From Streptomyces antimicrobicus (lineage in GTDB: Bacteria; Actinomycetota; Actinomycetes; Streptomycetales; Streptomycetaceae), in assembly GCF_020532625.1 (NCBI RefSeq), contig NZ_JAJAUY010000004.1, positions 38,866-102,865 of the forward strand: a DNA stretch of 64,000 bases, in the 5' to 3' direction. Below are positions 42,162 to 49,864 of this stretch, piece after piece; within the stretch, counting starts at the first letter, position 1; each line of letters begins with the position of its first letter. A program made the position numbers and the translations under genes. The notes beneath the pieces were generated by a model that saw nothing but the letters and a program-made list of their open reading frames with translations, made no database searches and was not told where the DNA came from.

Positions 42162-42185
42162 AAAAAACCCCTCGCACAGGAGGGG
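42162..42185 (-). terminator. Intrinsic terminator/attenuator upstream of leuS
   Basis: On the minus strand CCCCTC, a six-base loop, GAGGGG (42168-42185) is followed at once by six T (42162-42167). It lies 52 bases before the leuS start and 44 bases after the leader peptide stop. A T6 tract is unusual in this GC-rich genome. Confidence 0.88.
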
Positions 42186-42228
42186 ACGCCGCGCCGAGGC
42201 CGACCGGGTCGGTGCCGGTCGGGACTGT

Positions 42229-42267
42229 TCAGCGCGGCTCGGTAAGCAGAAGGCGTACGGCACGCAT
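42229..42267 (-). CDS. leuS leader peptide with three consecutive Leu codons
   Basis: A 12-codon frame reading [12 protein letters not shown], then TGA, placed upstream of a T6 terminator and leuS. The leucine codons are CTT CTG CTT, again using the rare CTT. A TACCCT box ends six bases before the ATG, so the leader is probably translated from a nearly leaderless end. The layout (Leu-rich peptide, then terminator, then leucyl-tRNA synthetase) is that of classical ribosome-mediated attenuation. Confidence 0.8.
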   Translation of the reverse strand: MRAVRLLLTEPR

Positions 42268-42330
42268 GGCGTCAGGGTACCGCAGCGGTCCCGGCGGACG
42301 CTCTGCCGTTCCGCGGGGCGGGCACAACGA

Positions 42331-42363
42331 GAAGCGGGCCGCCCTGTCCGGACGACCCGCTTC
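42331..42363 (-). terminator. Terminator of the first tRNA-Ala
   Basis: GAAGCGGG pairs with CCCGCTTC around a 17-base loop with inner pairing, seven bases past the tRNA 3' end on the minus strand. Confidence 0.65.
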
Positions 42364-42370
42364 CTCACTG

Positions 42371-42443
<73 letters not shown>

Positions 42444-42510
42444 TTGCTTTCGCAGTGTCCCCCGGGTCCTGCTCGGTTTCCCTTGCCGGTTCCCCCTGGC
42501 GACATCGAGA

Positions 42511-42538
42511 ACATTACACGGTGATGGCCCCGGACCAA
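42511..42538 (-). promoter_or_regulatory. Predicted promoter of tRNA-Ala copy 1
   Basis: Minus strand: TTGGTC (42533-42538), 16 bases, TAATGT (42511-42516, preceded by TG). It lies about 65 bases before the tRNA 5' end. Confidence 0.5.
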
Positions 42539-42591
42539 AAATCGGTTTCCCCGGCCGCCGCACGACTACCGTTATGTCCGGTTCGACCTGG

Positions 42592-42825
42592 TCAGGCCCG
42601 GGCGAACTGGTAGAAGCGCTTCAGCGTGCAGTGCTCGTCGAGCAGCCGGCCGTAGATCGGCTCCCCCTCCAGTTCCCGGTACGTCTCGATGGGGTCGCCC
42701 TTTATGATCAGCGCCCGCGCGCATTCCTCGCACCAGTACTGGTAGTCGGGGTTGACCGGGTCCATGTCCCGCACGATCGGCGTGCCGTTGTCGCACCAGT
42801 CGCACCGCCGCCGGTGTGCACCCAT
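42592..42825 (-). CDS. Small CxxC zinc-ribbon-like protein
   Basis: A 77-residue protein with two CxxC pairs, CDWC near residues 8-11 and CEEC near 32-35, arranged as a zinc ribbon, followed by a helical C-terminus ending RFYQFARA. It is probably cytoplasmic and conserved in Streptomyces, but I know of no assigned function. It lies between two identical tRNA-Ala genes on the same strand. The ATG at 42825 has GGGAGGGA about 11 bases upstream. Confidence 0.75.
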   Translation of the reverse strand: MGAHRRRCDWCDNGTPIVRDMDPVNPDYQYWCEECARALIIKGDPIETYRELEGEPIYGRLLDEHCTLKRFYQFARA

Positions 42826-42924
42826 CCGTCAGCGACTCCCTCCCGCTCCGGGCCGTCGTCTCCCCCTCCGGCGCTGTCGATTCTGCCACGCCGGTGCGTC
42901 AGGGGTCAGCTAGGGACAAAGAGC

Positions 42925-42958
42925 AAGGATCCCGCCCCCTGTTGGGGACGGGATCCTT
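42925..42958 (-). terminator. Terminator of the second tRNA-Ala
   Basis: AAGGATCCCG with CCCC pairs with GGGG and CGGGATCCTT around a short loop, six bases past the tRNA end, followed on the minus strand by GCTCTTTG. Confidence 0.8.
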
Positions 42959-42964
42959 CTTCTG

Positions 42965-43037
<73 letters not shown>

Positions 43038-43091
43038 GCTCTCCGTCGCGCTTCCCGCCGTTTCCTGCGGTCCTCGCTGCGGACAAGAAGA

Positions 43092-43121
43092 ACTCTAGCC
43101 TGTGACCAGCCGAAAAGTGAA
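43092..43121 (-). promoter_or_regulatory. Predicted promoter of tRNA-Ala copy 2
   Basis: Minus strand: TTCACT (43116-43121), 18 bases, TAGAGT (43092-43097), about 55 bases before the tRNA. Confidence 0.45.
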
Positions 43122-43173
43122 ATCCGGTCCCAGGGCGGTCCCGGGGGCCCCGCCACGGGGCCCCACCAGGGCC

Positions 43174-43830
43174 TCAGTCGTCGTCGCCGAGCACCGGCTC
43201 CGGCAGGGTGCCGGCGTTGTGCTCCAGCAGCCGCCAGCCGCGCGCGCCCTCGCCGAGGACGGACCAGCAGCAGTTGGACAGGCCGCCCAGGCTCTCCCAG
43301 GCGGCCGCCTCCAGGCCGAGCAGCCGGCCGATGGTCGTACGGATCGTGCCGCCGTGGCTGACCACGACCAGCGTGCCGTTCTCCCGCAGGCCCGCCGCGT
43401 GCCGGAGCACCACCGGGGCCGCCCGGTCGGCGACCTCGGTCTCCAGTTCGCCGCCGCCGCGGCGCACGGGCTCGCCGCGCTTCCAGGCCGCGTACTGCTC
43501 GCCGTACTTCGCCACGATCTCCTCGTGGGTCAGCCCCTGCCACTCGCCGGCGTACGTCTCGCGCAGCGCCGCGTCGTGCGCGACCGCCAAGCCGGTCACG
43601 GCGGCCAGCTCGGCGGCGGTCGCCGCGGCCCGCTTGAGGTCGGAGGCCACGATGGCGTCGGGCTTGAGGGAGGCCAGCAGCCGGGCGGCGCGGCGCGCCT
43701 GCGCGACCCCGGTCTCGGTCAGCTCGATGTCCGTGGAGCCCTGGAACCGGCGCTCCAGGTTCCACGACGTCTGGCCGTGCCGCCACAGGACGATCTTGCG
43801 GCCCGGCCGGGAAGCGGTCGTCGCGCTCAG
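43174..43830 (-). CDS. Histidine phosphatase family protein, probable CTG start
   Basis: A phosphoglycerate-mutase-like phosphatase of 218 residues. The catalytic IVLWRHGQTSWN (RHG at residues 17-19 if CTG is the start) and the second His in VVVSHGGTIR are both present, as is ETYAGEWQGLTHEE. The frame has no ATG, GTG or TTG between an in-frame TGA at 43839 and the catalytic site; the only candidate is CTG at 43830, overlapping the rsfS stop as CTGA. The first GTG, at 43650, would remove the active-site histidine. Substrate unknown; coupling to rsfS is a known actinobacterial arrangement. Confidence 0.85.
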   Translation of the reverse strand: MSATTASRPGRKIVLWRHGQTSWNLERRFQGSTDIELTETGVAQARRAARLLASLKPDAIVASDLKRAAATAAELAAVTGLAVAHDAALRETYAGEWQGLTHEEIVAKYGEQYAAWKRGEPVRRGGGELETEVADRAAPVVLRHAAGLRENGTLVVVSHGGTIRTTIGRLLGLEAAAWESLGGLSNCCWSVLGEGARGWRLLEHNAGTLPEPVLGDDD

Positions 43831-44273
43831 AACAGATCACCGTCCAGGTCGTCGTCCGCCTGGGCCTCGCGCAGCTTGGCGTGCTCCTCGGCCTTGCCGC
43901 GGGTCTGCTTGGCGTCCTCGGGCAGGTCGAGCTCGGGGCAGTCCTTCCACAGGCGCTCCAGCGCGTAGAAGACCCGCTCCTCGCTGTGCTGCACGTGCAC
44001 GACGATGTCGACGTAGTCGAGCAGGATCCAGCGCGCGTCGCGGTCGCCCTCGCGGCGGACCGGCTTGGCGCCGAGGTCCTTCAGCAGGCGCTCCTCGATC
44101 TCGTCGACGATCGACTTGACCTGGCGGTCGCTGGGCGCGGAGGCGAGCAGGAAGGCGTCGGTGATCGACAGCACGTCGCTGACGTCGTAGGCGATGATGT
44201 CGTGCGCGAGCTTGTCCGCGGCCGCCTGGGCGGCGACGTTGATGAGCTCGATGGAGCGGTCCGTGGCGGTCAC
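43827..44273 (-). CDS. rsfS: Ribosomal silencing factor RsfS
   Basis: RsfS binds L14 on the 50S subunit and blocks subunit joining when nutrients are short. The 148-residue protein shows ATDRSIELINVAAQAAADKL, the signature DVSDVLSITDAFLLASAPSD and the strand DARWILLDYVDIVVHVQ, and ends in an acidic tail DDDLDGDLF. The GTG at 44273 was chosen because it gives the normal N-terminus; no clear ribosome site precedes it. It lies downstream of nadD and the LCP-like gene, and its stop overlaps the phosphatase start. Confidence 0.95.
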   Translation of the reverse strand: MTATDRSIELINVAAQAAADKLAHDIIAYDVSDVLSITDAFLLASAPSDRQVKSIVDEIEERLLKDLGAKPVRREGDRDARWILLDYVDIVVHVQHSEERVFYALERLWKDCPELDLPEDAKQTRGKAEEHAKLREAQADDDLDGDLF

Positions 44274-44392
44274 TAGGCCATGCTTTCGGGTCGACGGGCA
44301 GATCCTTACAAGGGTCTCACGGTCCGCCGACCCCGCCCACGCCATTACGCCGCCGCGGGCCGCGGCCCCCGAGGAGGGGGTCCGGGGCCGGT

Positions 44393-46012
44393 TCAGGAGG
44401 GCTTGTAGTCCTTGCCCAGGGTGACCACCACGTCCGCGTTGAGCGGGCTCTCGGCCTTCTTGACGGCGCTCTCCGGCAGGCCCAGGGTCTTGGCGACCTC
44501 GACCGCGCGGTCCCGCTGGGCGTCGTCCTGGTACGTGATCTGCGAGGTGGCCTGGCCCTGCCCGGCCCGGCCGCCGTCCACCAGGGAGTAGCCGCCGTTC
44601 ATCAGCGCCGCCTTGGCCGCGGTGTGCGTCCTGTCGTCGCCGGTGCCGTCGCGCAGGCCCACCCGGGGCGCGGCGCCGCTCTGCGGGCCGGTCACGGCGC
44701 CGCCGAGGACCTCCTTGACCACCTTGCGGCCGGCCTCGTCGGTCAGGGTGCCGTCGGGCTTGACCGTGACCAGGTCGGTGCGGTGGTCGCCGACCTTGGC
44801 GTGCTCGGCGAGCTTGGCCAGCGAGGCGCCGAGGGCCTGCTCGTTCAGGGAGGGGTCCAGGATCTGGGCCAGGGTCTCCACGGTGACGGTGGCGGCCCGG
44901 GGATCGCTGGAGACCTTGCGCAGCGTGGCCAGCAGCACCTTGCCGAAGCGCTCCAGCTGCCGCGCCTCCGGCTCGTTCTGCGCGCGGTACGTCGCATAGG
45001 CGACGGCCATGGCGCCGTTCAGGCTCTGCTTCGGGCCCTGGCCGACGGCCGGGGTCCTCGCCCTGTCGTCGGCGGGGACGGCGGTGTCGGTGTCCACCTC
45101 GATGCCGCCGACCAGCTCGACGAGGTTCTCCAGGTACGGCGTGTCCAGCCGCCAGGTGCCGCCGATCCGGGTGCCGAGCAGGGTGTCCAGGCCCTCGCGG
45201 GTGCCGCCGAGGCCGTCCTCCTCGACGGACTTGGCCAGTGGCACGGAGCTGCCGTCGTCACGCGGGACGGCGAGGGCGCCGGGGAGCAGGACGGTGGCGC
45301 CGTGCCGGGTGGTGACGTTGTCCACGAGCAGGGCGGTGGAGGTGCCGCCGGTCTTGGTGTGGTGCAGGTGGACCACGATGATGTCGCGCTTCTGCGGACC
45401 GGCCGGGGTGCCGGCGGCCTGGGTGCGGTCGGGCCCGTCGAGGCCGGGCAGCTTGCCCGCGTACCAGAGGTAGCCGACGCCGCCCGCGACGAACAGGGCG
45501 AGGACGACGATCAGCGCGACCACCCGGTTGCGGCCGCGCCGGCGGGCCTCCTCACGGCGCTCGGTGCGGCTCTCGGTGAACTTCAGCCAGTCGATGACGT
45601 CGTCGCTCTCCTCGTCCGGCTGGTCGAGGAAGGCGAACTGCTCGGTGCGGTAGTCGGGCGTCGGGGCCCGGTCGGGCTCCCCGCGGCGCGGCTCGGGTAC
45701 CGGTACGGCCTGCTGCGGGGGCCACTGCTGCTGCGGCTGCTGCGGCTGGGGCTGCTGGTGCTGGTGCGGGCCGCCGTAGGGACCGCCGTGCGGACCGTCG
45801 TACGGCTCGTCGTACGGGTCGTACTGCTCGTGGGGGCCGGGCCCGGCGGGGGCGCCGGAGGGGTCGTACCCGTACTGCTGTTCGTACACCTGGCCGGAGT
45901 ACGGCGCCTGCGGCGGGTACGGCTCGTACGGGGGCTGCTGCCGAGGGGGCGCGGCGGCGTACACCGGCCGCCCGTAGGCGTCGTACCCGACGAGCTGCTG
46001 CTCCTCGTTCAC
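44393..46012 (-). CDS. LCP-like membrane protein with LytR C-terminal domain
   Basis: A 539-residue protein. The first 150 residues are cytoplasmic and rich in Pro/Gln/Tyr/His (PQPQQPQQQWPPQQA). One span follows (VVALIVVLALFVAGGVGYLW). Outside it is a domain related to the LytR-CpsA-Psr phosphotransferase core (LGGTREGLDTLLGTRIGG, LVELVGGIEVDTD), and at the end a LytR_C domain (RVGLRDGTGDDRTHTAAKAA). The usual LCP arginines that bind polyprenyl phosphate (D-x-R ... R-S-D-T) are not seen at the start of the core. By position it may correspond to S. coelicolor SCO2578 (PdtA), from memory. The start is GTG at 46012. Confidence 0.8.
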   Translation of the reverse strand: MNEEQQLVGYDAYGRPVYAAAPPRQQPPYEPYPPQAPYSGQVYEQQYGYDPSGAPAGPGPHEQYDPYDEPYDGPHGGPYGGPHQHQQPQPQQPQQQWPPQQAVPVPEPRRGEPDRAPTPDYRTEQFAFLDQPDEESDDVIDWLKFTESRTERREEARRRGRNRVVALIVVLALFVAGGVGYLWYAGKLPGLDGPDRTQAAGTPAGPQKRDIIVVHLHHTKTGGTSTALLVDNVTTRHGATVLLPGALAVPRDDGSSVPLAKSVEEDGLGGTREGLDTLLGTRIGGTWRLDTPYLENLVELVGGIEVDTDTAVPADDRARTPAVGQGPKQSLNGAMAVAYATYRAQNEPEARQLERFGKVLLATLRKVSSDPRAATVTVETLAQILDPSLNEQALGASLAKLAEHAKVGDHRTDLVTVKPDGTLTDEAGRKVVKEVLGGAVTGPQSGAAPRVGLRDGTGDDRTHTAAKAALMNGGYSLVDGGRAGQGQATSQITYQDDAQRDRAVEVAKTLGLPESAVKKAESPLNADVVVTLGKDYKPS

Positions 46013-46038
46013 CGCGGTGCCCCTCTCTTTCCGGACCC

Positions 46039-46656
46039 TCAGGCTCCCCGGTACAGCTCACGCTTGTCGATGTAGCGCACCACACCGTCGGGCACCAGGT
46101 ACCACACGGGATCGCCCTGGGCCACCCGTGCGCGGCAGTCCGTGGACGAGATGGCCAACGCGGGGACCTCGACGAGGGACACCCCGCCCTCCGGCAGCCC
46201 GTCGTCGGTGAGGACGTGGCCGGGGCGGGTGACGCCGATGAAGTGGGCGAGGGAGAAGAGTTCTGCGGCGTTGCGCCAGGTCAGGATCTGGGCGAGGGCG
46301 TCGGCGCCGGTGATGAAGAACAGGTCGGCGTTCTCGTTGAGCGCCTTCAGGTCCCGCAGGGTGTCGATCGTGTACGTCGGGCCGCCCCGGTCGATGTCGA
46401 TGCGGCTGACGGAGAACTGCGGGTTGGAGGCCGTGGCGATGACCGTCATCAGATAGCGGTCCTCGGCGGGCGAGACGGCCCGCTCCGACTTCTGCCACGG
46501 CTGGCCGGTCGGCACGAACACCACCTCGTCGAGGTGGAACAGCGCGGCCACCTCACTGGCGGCCACGAGGTGACCGTGATGGATCGGGTCGAACGTCCCG
46601 CCCATCACGCCGAGCCGGCGCTTGACCGGGCCGGTAGGCATTTCCTGCTCTCCCAT
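46039..46656 (-). CDS. nadD: Nicotinate-nucleotide adenylyltransferase
   Basis: Makes deamido-NAD from nicotinate mononucleotide and ATP. The 205-residue protein has the nucleotidyltransferase motif [12 protein letters not shown] and the C-terminal [21 protein letters not shown]. Two starts are possible: ATG 46656 (MGEQEMPTG) or ATG 46641 (MPTGPVKRR), the latter with GGGAG eight bases upstream. It precedes the LCP-like gene and rsfS on the same strand, the widespread nadD-lcp-rsfS order. Confidence 0.96.
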   Translation of the reverse strand: MGEQEMPTGPVKRRLGVMGGTFDPIHHGHLVAASEVAALFHLDEVVFVPTGQPWQKSERAVSPAEDRYLMTVIATASNPQFSVSRIDIDRGGPTYTIDTLRDLKALNENADLFFITGADALAQILTWRNAAELFSLAHFIGVTRPGHVLTDDGLPEGGVSLVEVPALAISSTDCRARVAQGDPVWYLVPDGVVRYIDKRELYRGA

Positions 46657-46688
46657 GAGCGCAGACCCTACCGGCCCGCCGCGTCGGC

Positions 46689-46856
46689 TCAGCGGTCGCG
46701 GTTCAGACGCGTGGTCACCCACAGCATGAGCAGCAGGACGACCAGGGCGCCGCCGCCGGTCAGGTAGGGGTTCAGGCTGTCGTGGTTGCCGCCGTGCGTC
46801 TCGGCCCCCTCCGAGGCGAGGAGAACCAGGCTCTGGGCGGTGCTGGAGAGGCTCAT
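46689..46856 (-). CDS. Small membrane protein (55 residues)
   Basis: A 55-residue protein with one C-terminal membrane span ([20 protein letters not shown]) and a His/Gly-rich stretch before it ([17 protein letters not shown]). The N-terminal [17 protein letters not shown] may form a second, amphipathic helix. It sits 32 bases upstream of nadD on the same strand. Function unknown. Confidence 0.7.
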   Translation of the reverse strand: MSLSSTAQSLVLLASEGAETHGGNHDSLNPYLTGGGALVVLLLMLWVTTRLNRDR

Positions 46857-46996
46857 CAGGCAGGTACCTATTCGGGTCGGGAGTGGGCGGAGACTTCGCT
46901 CACATCGTAAGTGGGTGCCTGGGGCACGCTCACGCCGACTCAGGCGTTGGAGAGGATAGACGCAAGGCACTGCAGGCCGATCAAGGGGGATGCGCC

Positions 46997-48058
46997 ATGA
47001 CAGAACAGGCTTCCGGGACGTCGACGCCCGCGCGCGACCGCAGGAGGTTCCCGGGAATCTCCTCACGGGCGTACGAACACCCGGCGGACCGCTCGGCGCT
47101 GGTGGCGCTGCGCAAGCTGAGCGGCTTCGACACGGTCTTCAAGGCGCTCAGCGGGCTGCTGCCGGAGCGCAGCCTGCGGCTGCTCTACCTGTCGGACTCG
47201 GTGCGGGTGGGCGAGACGCAGTTCCCGCACCTGCACCAGATGCTGCTCGACGCCTGTTACGTGCTGGACCTGGAGAAGGTCCCCCAGATGTACGTCCAGC
47301 AGGACCCCAAGCCCAATGCCATGTGCGTGGGGCTCGACGAGCCGATCATCGTGGTGACCACGGGCCTGGTCGAGCTGCTGGACGAGGAGGAGATGCGGGC
47401 GGTCGTGGGCCACGAGACGGGCCACGCCCTGTCGGGCCACGCGGTCTACCGCACGATCCTGCTGTTCCTGACGGGCCTGGCGGTGAAGGTCGCGTGGATC
47501 CCGCTGGGCAACGTGGCGATCATGGCGATCGTCACCGCCCTGCGCGAGTGGTTCCGCAAGTCGGAGCTGTCGGCGGACCGGGCCGGGCTGCTGGTGGGCC
47601 AGGACGTGCAGGCCTCGATGCGCGGCCTGATGAAGATCGCCGGCGGCAACCACCTGCACGAGATGAACGTGGACGCCTTCCTCGCCCAGGCCGACGAGTA
47701 CGAGAAGAGCGGCGACCTGCGCGACTCCGTGCTGAAGATCCTCAACGTGCTGCCGCGCAGCCACCCCTTCACCACCGTGCGCGCCGCCGAGCTGAAGAAG
47801 TGGTCGCAGAGCCGCGACTTCCAGCGGATCATGGACGGCCACTACCCGCGGCGCGAGGACGACAAGGACACCTCCGTCACCGACTCCTTCCGGCAGTCGG
47901 CCGCGCACTACGCCGACGCGGTGCGCACCAGCAAGGATCCGCTGTTCAAGCTGGTCGGGGACATCGCGGGCGGCGCCGGCGACCTGGCCGGCGACCTGGG
48001 CGGCAAGCTGCGCGAGAAGTTCAGCGGCGGCGGCAGCGGCAGCGGCACGGCCGGCTAA
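46997..48058 (+). CDS. M48 family zinc metallopeptidase
   Basis: A 353-residue membrane-associated peptidase of the HtpX/Ste24 clan. The zinc site is GHETGHALSGH (HETGH at 139-143), with the third ligand in KSELSADRAG near residue 190. A hydrophobic stretch between them (TILLFLTGLAVKVAWIPLGNVAIMAIV, two short spans) anchors it. The C-terminal 60 residues are Gly/Asp-rich. GGGGGA lies six bases before the ATG at 46997, fixing the start. It is read toward, and overlaps by four bases, the end of the next minus-strand gene. Confidence 0.92.
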   Translation: MTEQASGTSTPARDRRRFPGISSRAYEHPADRSALVALRKLSGFDTVFKALSGLLPERSLRLLYLSDSVRVGETQFPHLHQMLLDACYVLDLEKVPQMYVQQDPKPNAMCVGLDEPIIVVTTGLVELLDEEEMRAVVGHETGHALSGHAVYRTILLFLTGLAVKVAWIPLGNVAIMAIVTALREWFRKSELSADRAGLLVGQDVQASMRGLMKIAGGNHLHEMNVDAFLAQADEYEKSGDLRDSVLKILNVLPRSHPFTTVRAAELKKWSQSRDFQRIMDGHYPRREDDKDTSVTDSFRQSAAHYADAVRTSKDPLFKLVGDIAGGAGDLAGDLGGKLREKFSGGGSGSGTAG

Positions 48059-49200
48059 CCGGCCGACGGGGCCGCCGGGGCCGAGGGGGCCGACGGAGCA
48101 GGGCTGCGGTCCGGCGGCTCGGCCCCGGGCTCGGCCAGGACGCCGCACAGCCCGGCGGCGCGGCGCGGGTGGCCACTGGCGTACGGGTCGCTCGCGGCCG
48201 GGCCGACTGCGGTGGGCTGCGCCCCGGCCAGCTGCGGGCGGAAGCCGTCGGCCACCTCGGCGGAGCATGCCTGCGGCCCGGCCATCACGTACGCGGAGCG
48301 CAGTTCGGCCCGGCGGGCCACCAGGTCGTCGCGGTCGAAGCGCAGCCGCAGCTCGCGCCGGACGGTGAAGAGGGAGGCGCCGTCGGCCGCCCCCGGCGAG
48401 CCGGCCGCGGCGGGCCGGACGGCGTACACGAAGGTGTGGTCCGTCGTCACCTCCAGGACGTCGGGCAGCACCTCGCGGAAGGCGAGGGTGCCGTTCACCC
48501 GGACGCGGGAGTCGGCCACCACGGCGGTGGCCGGGTCGAAGCGGACCAACCAGCCGGTCGCCGCGTGCTGCCCGTCCCCGGCCGGGTCGGTCATGCTGCG
48601 CTCGAACTGCGCCACCTGGTCGGGGTCGAGCAGCACCCGCACCGGCCGGACCGCGGTGCCGGCCAGCACGTCCGGGTCCAGCGAGGACTGCACGAGGTAG
48701 TCCTTGGCGATGGACAGGGCGGCGAGCACCTGCCCGTCGGTGAAGTGCCCGGTGCGGTGCACGGCGGGCAGGGTGATGCCGGCCGCGCCGACCCGGTACC
48801 CGGCGGCGGGGCTCTGCGCGTACAGCTCGGACGGCCCTCCGCCGGGGACCGTGCGGGAGGCGGCGAGCGGGACGACCGTGCTGGTCAGCGGCTCGGGCCG
48901 GGTGGCGACCGGCGGGACGTACGGGGTGCGCATGCCCATGAAGACGGCGGCGGCGAAGGTCAGGGCGATCAGGAACACCAGCAGCAGGCCCTGGCGCGAG
49001 CGGCGGCTCGGCGTGCTGTCGCCGGAGCCGCGGCCGCCGGACCACAGGGAGCGGCTGCGCACGGCGCGGGCGTGCTCGCCCATGCGTTCCTGGGCCGAGA
49101 ACTCCTGGAGGCGGGCAGCCCGGACGAAGTCCTCGTCGAACACCACCGACCGGTATTCGTCCTCGGGGGTGCCGTCAGGGGAATCTCCTGGTACGGCCAT
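48055..49200 (-). CDS. Actinobacterial single-span membrane protein (SCO2583-like position)
   Basis: A 381-residue protein with a cytoplasmic N-terminus containing YRSVVFDEDFVRAARLQEFS, one membrane span (GLLLVFLIALTFAAAVFMG), and a 260-residue external domain with regular beta character (RVRVLLDPDQVAQFERSMTD, GTLAFREVLPDVLEVTTDHT). The C-terminus is Pro/Ser/Ala-rich. No enzyme motif is seen. The adjacent gene encodes a smaller protein with the same VVFDEDFVR segment, so the two are probably related and may act together at the membrane. Confidence 0.7.
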   Translation of the reverse strand: MAVPGDSPDGTPEDEYRSVVFDEDFVRAARLQEFSAQERMGEHARAVRSRSLWSGGRGSGDSTPSRRSRQGLLLVFLIALTFAAAVFMGMRTPYVPPVATRPEPLTSTVVPLAASRTVPGGGPSELYAQSPAAGYRVGAAGITLPAVHRTGHFTDGQVLAALSIAKDYLVQSSLDPDVLAGTAVRPVRVLLDPDQVAQFERSMTDPAGDGQHAATGWLVRFDPATAVVADSRVRVNGTLAFREVLPDVLEVTTDHTFVYAVRPAAAGSPGAADGASLFTVRRELRLRFDRDDLVARRAELRSAYVMAGPQACSAEVADGFRPQLAGAQPTAVGPAASDPYASGHPRRAAGLCGVLAEPGAEPPDRSPAPSAPSAPAAPSAG

Positions 49201-49237
49201 GGCGTCTCCCCGCTGTCACGCGAGAGGGGTCGTACTT

Positions 49238-49786
49238 TCAGGGTTGGCGGGAGACGGGATACATAAACGCGCCAGTACCGGTGACTTCCGTCAGCGGGCT
49301 GGTGGTGGGGGCCGGGGCGGGCGGCTCGGGGTCGTTCGCGGCGCCGCGGTAGACGGCGGTGAAGGCGAGGGCGACCATGCCGACGCCCATCACGACGGCC
49401 AGCACCCAGGCGACCGGGCGCAGCCAGCGGGAGCGGCCGCGGTAGGGGCGCAGGGCGCCGCCGTGGATGCCGTACGGGCCGTGGCCGGGGCCGTAGCCGT
49501 ACGGGTAGCCGTCGGGGCCGTAGGCCAACGGGTCCCCGTCGGGGCCGTGGCCGTAGCCGTGGGCGTCGTACGGGTCGAAGGCGTCCGGGCCGTCGTAGCC
49601 GCCGGCGACCGCCCGGGCGGCCTCGGCCGCCCGCTGGCGCTCGACGGCGCTCGGCTCATGGATCGTGGCGCTCCGGACGAAGTCCTCGTCGAACACCACG
49701 GAGGCGAAGTCCTGGTCCGCGCCTCCGCGGTCGTCGTCGGGCTCCCCGCCGTCCGGGTACGGCTTGCCCCCCACGTCGTCCGGCAC
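49238..49786 (-). CDS. Small single-span membrane protein sharing the VVFDEDFVR segment
   Basis: About 182 residues. The cytoplasmic half has ASVVFDEDFVRSATIHEPSA and then Tyr/Gly/Pro-rich repeats (YGYGPGHGPYGIHG). One membrane span (VAWVLAVVMGVGMVALAFTA) is followed by a short external tail rich in Pro/Thr. The start is uncertain: GTG at 49786 or at 49774, without a clear ribosome site. It lies 78 bases behind proA and 37 bases ahead of the larger related gene. Confidence 0.68.
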   Translation of the reverse strand: MPDDVGGKPYPDGGEPDDDRGGADQDFASVVFDEDFVRSATIHEPSAVERQRAAEAARAVAGGYDGPDAFDPYDAHGYGHGPDGDPLAYGPDGYPYGYGPGHGPYGIHGGALRPYRGRSRWLRPVAWVLAVVMGVGMVALAFTAVYRGAANDPEPPAPAPTTSPLTEVTGTGAFMYPVSRQP

Positions 49787-49864
49787 GGGAACCAGCGTAG
49801 ACCTGGGCGGCCGGTTTGGGCAGGGCAACTGCCGAAATCCGGCCACCCGGACGGGTGAGGGCGA

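Noticed and set aside
42111..42330. T-box riboswitch upstream of leuS
   Set aside because: No specifier loop or T-box sequence was found; a Leu-codon leader peptide plus terminator explains the region better.
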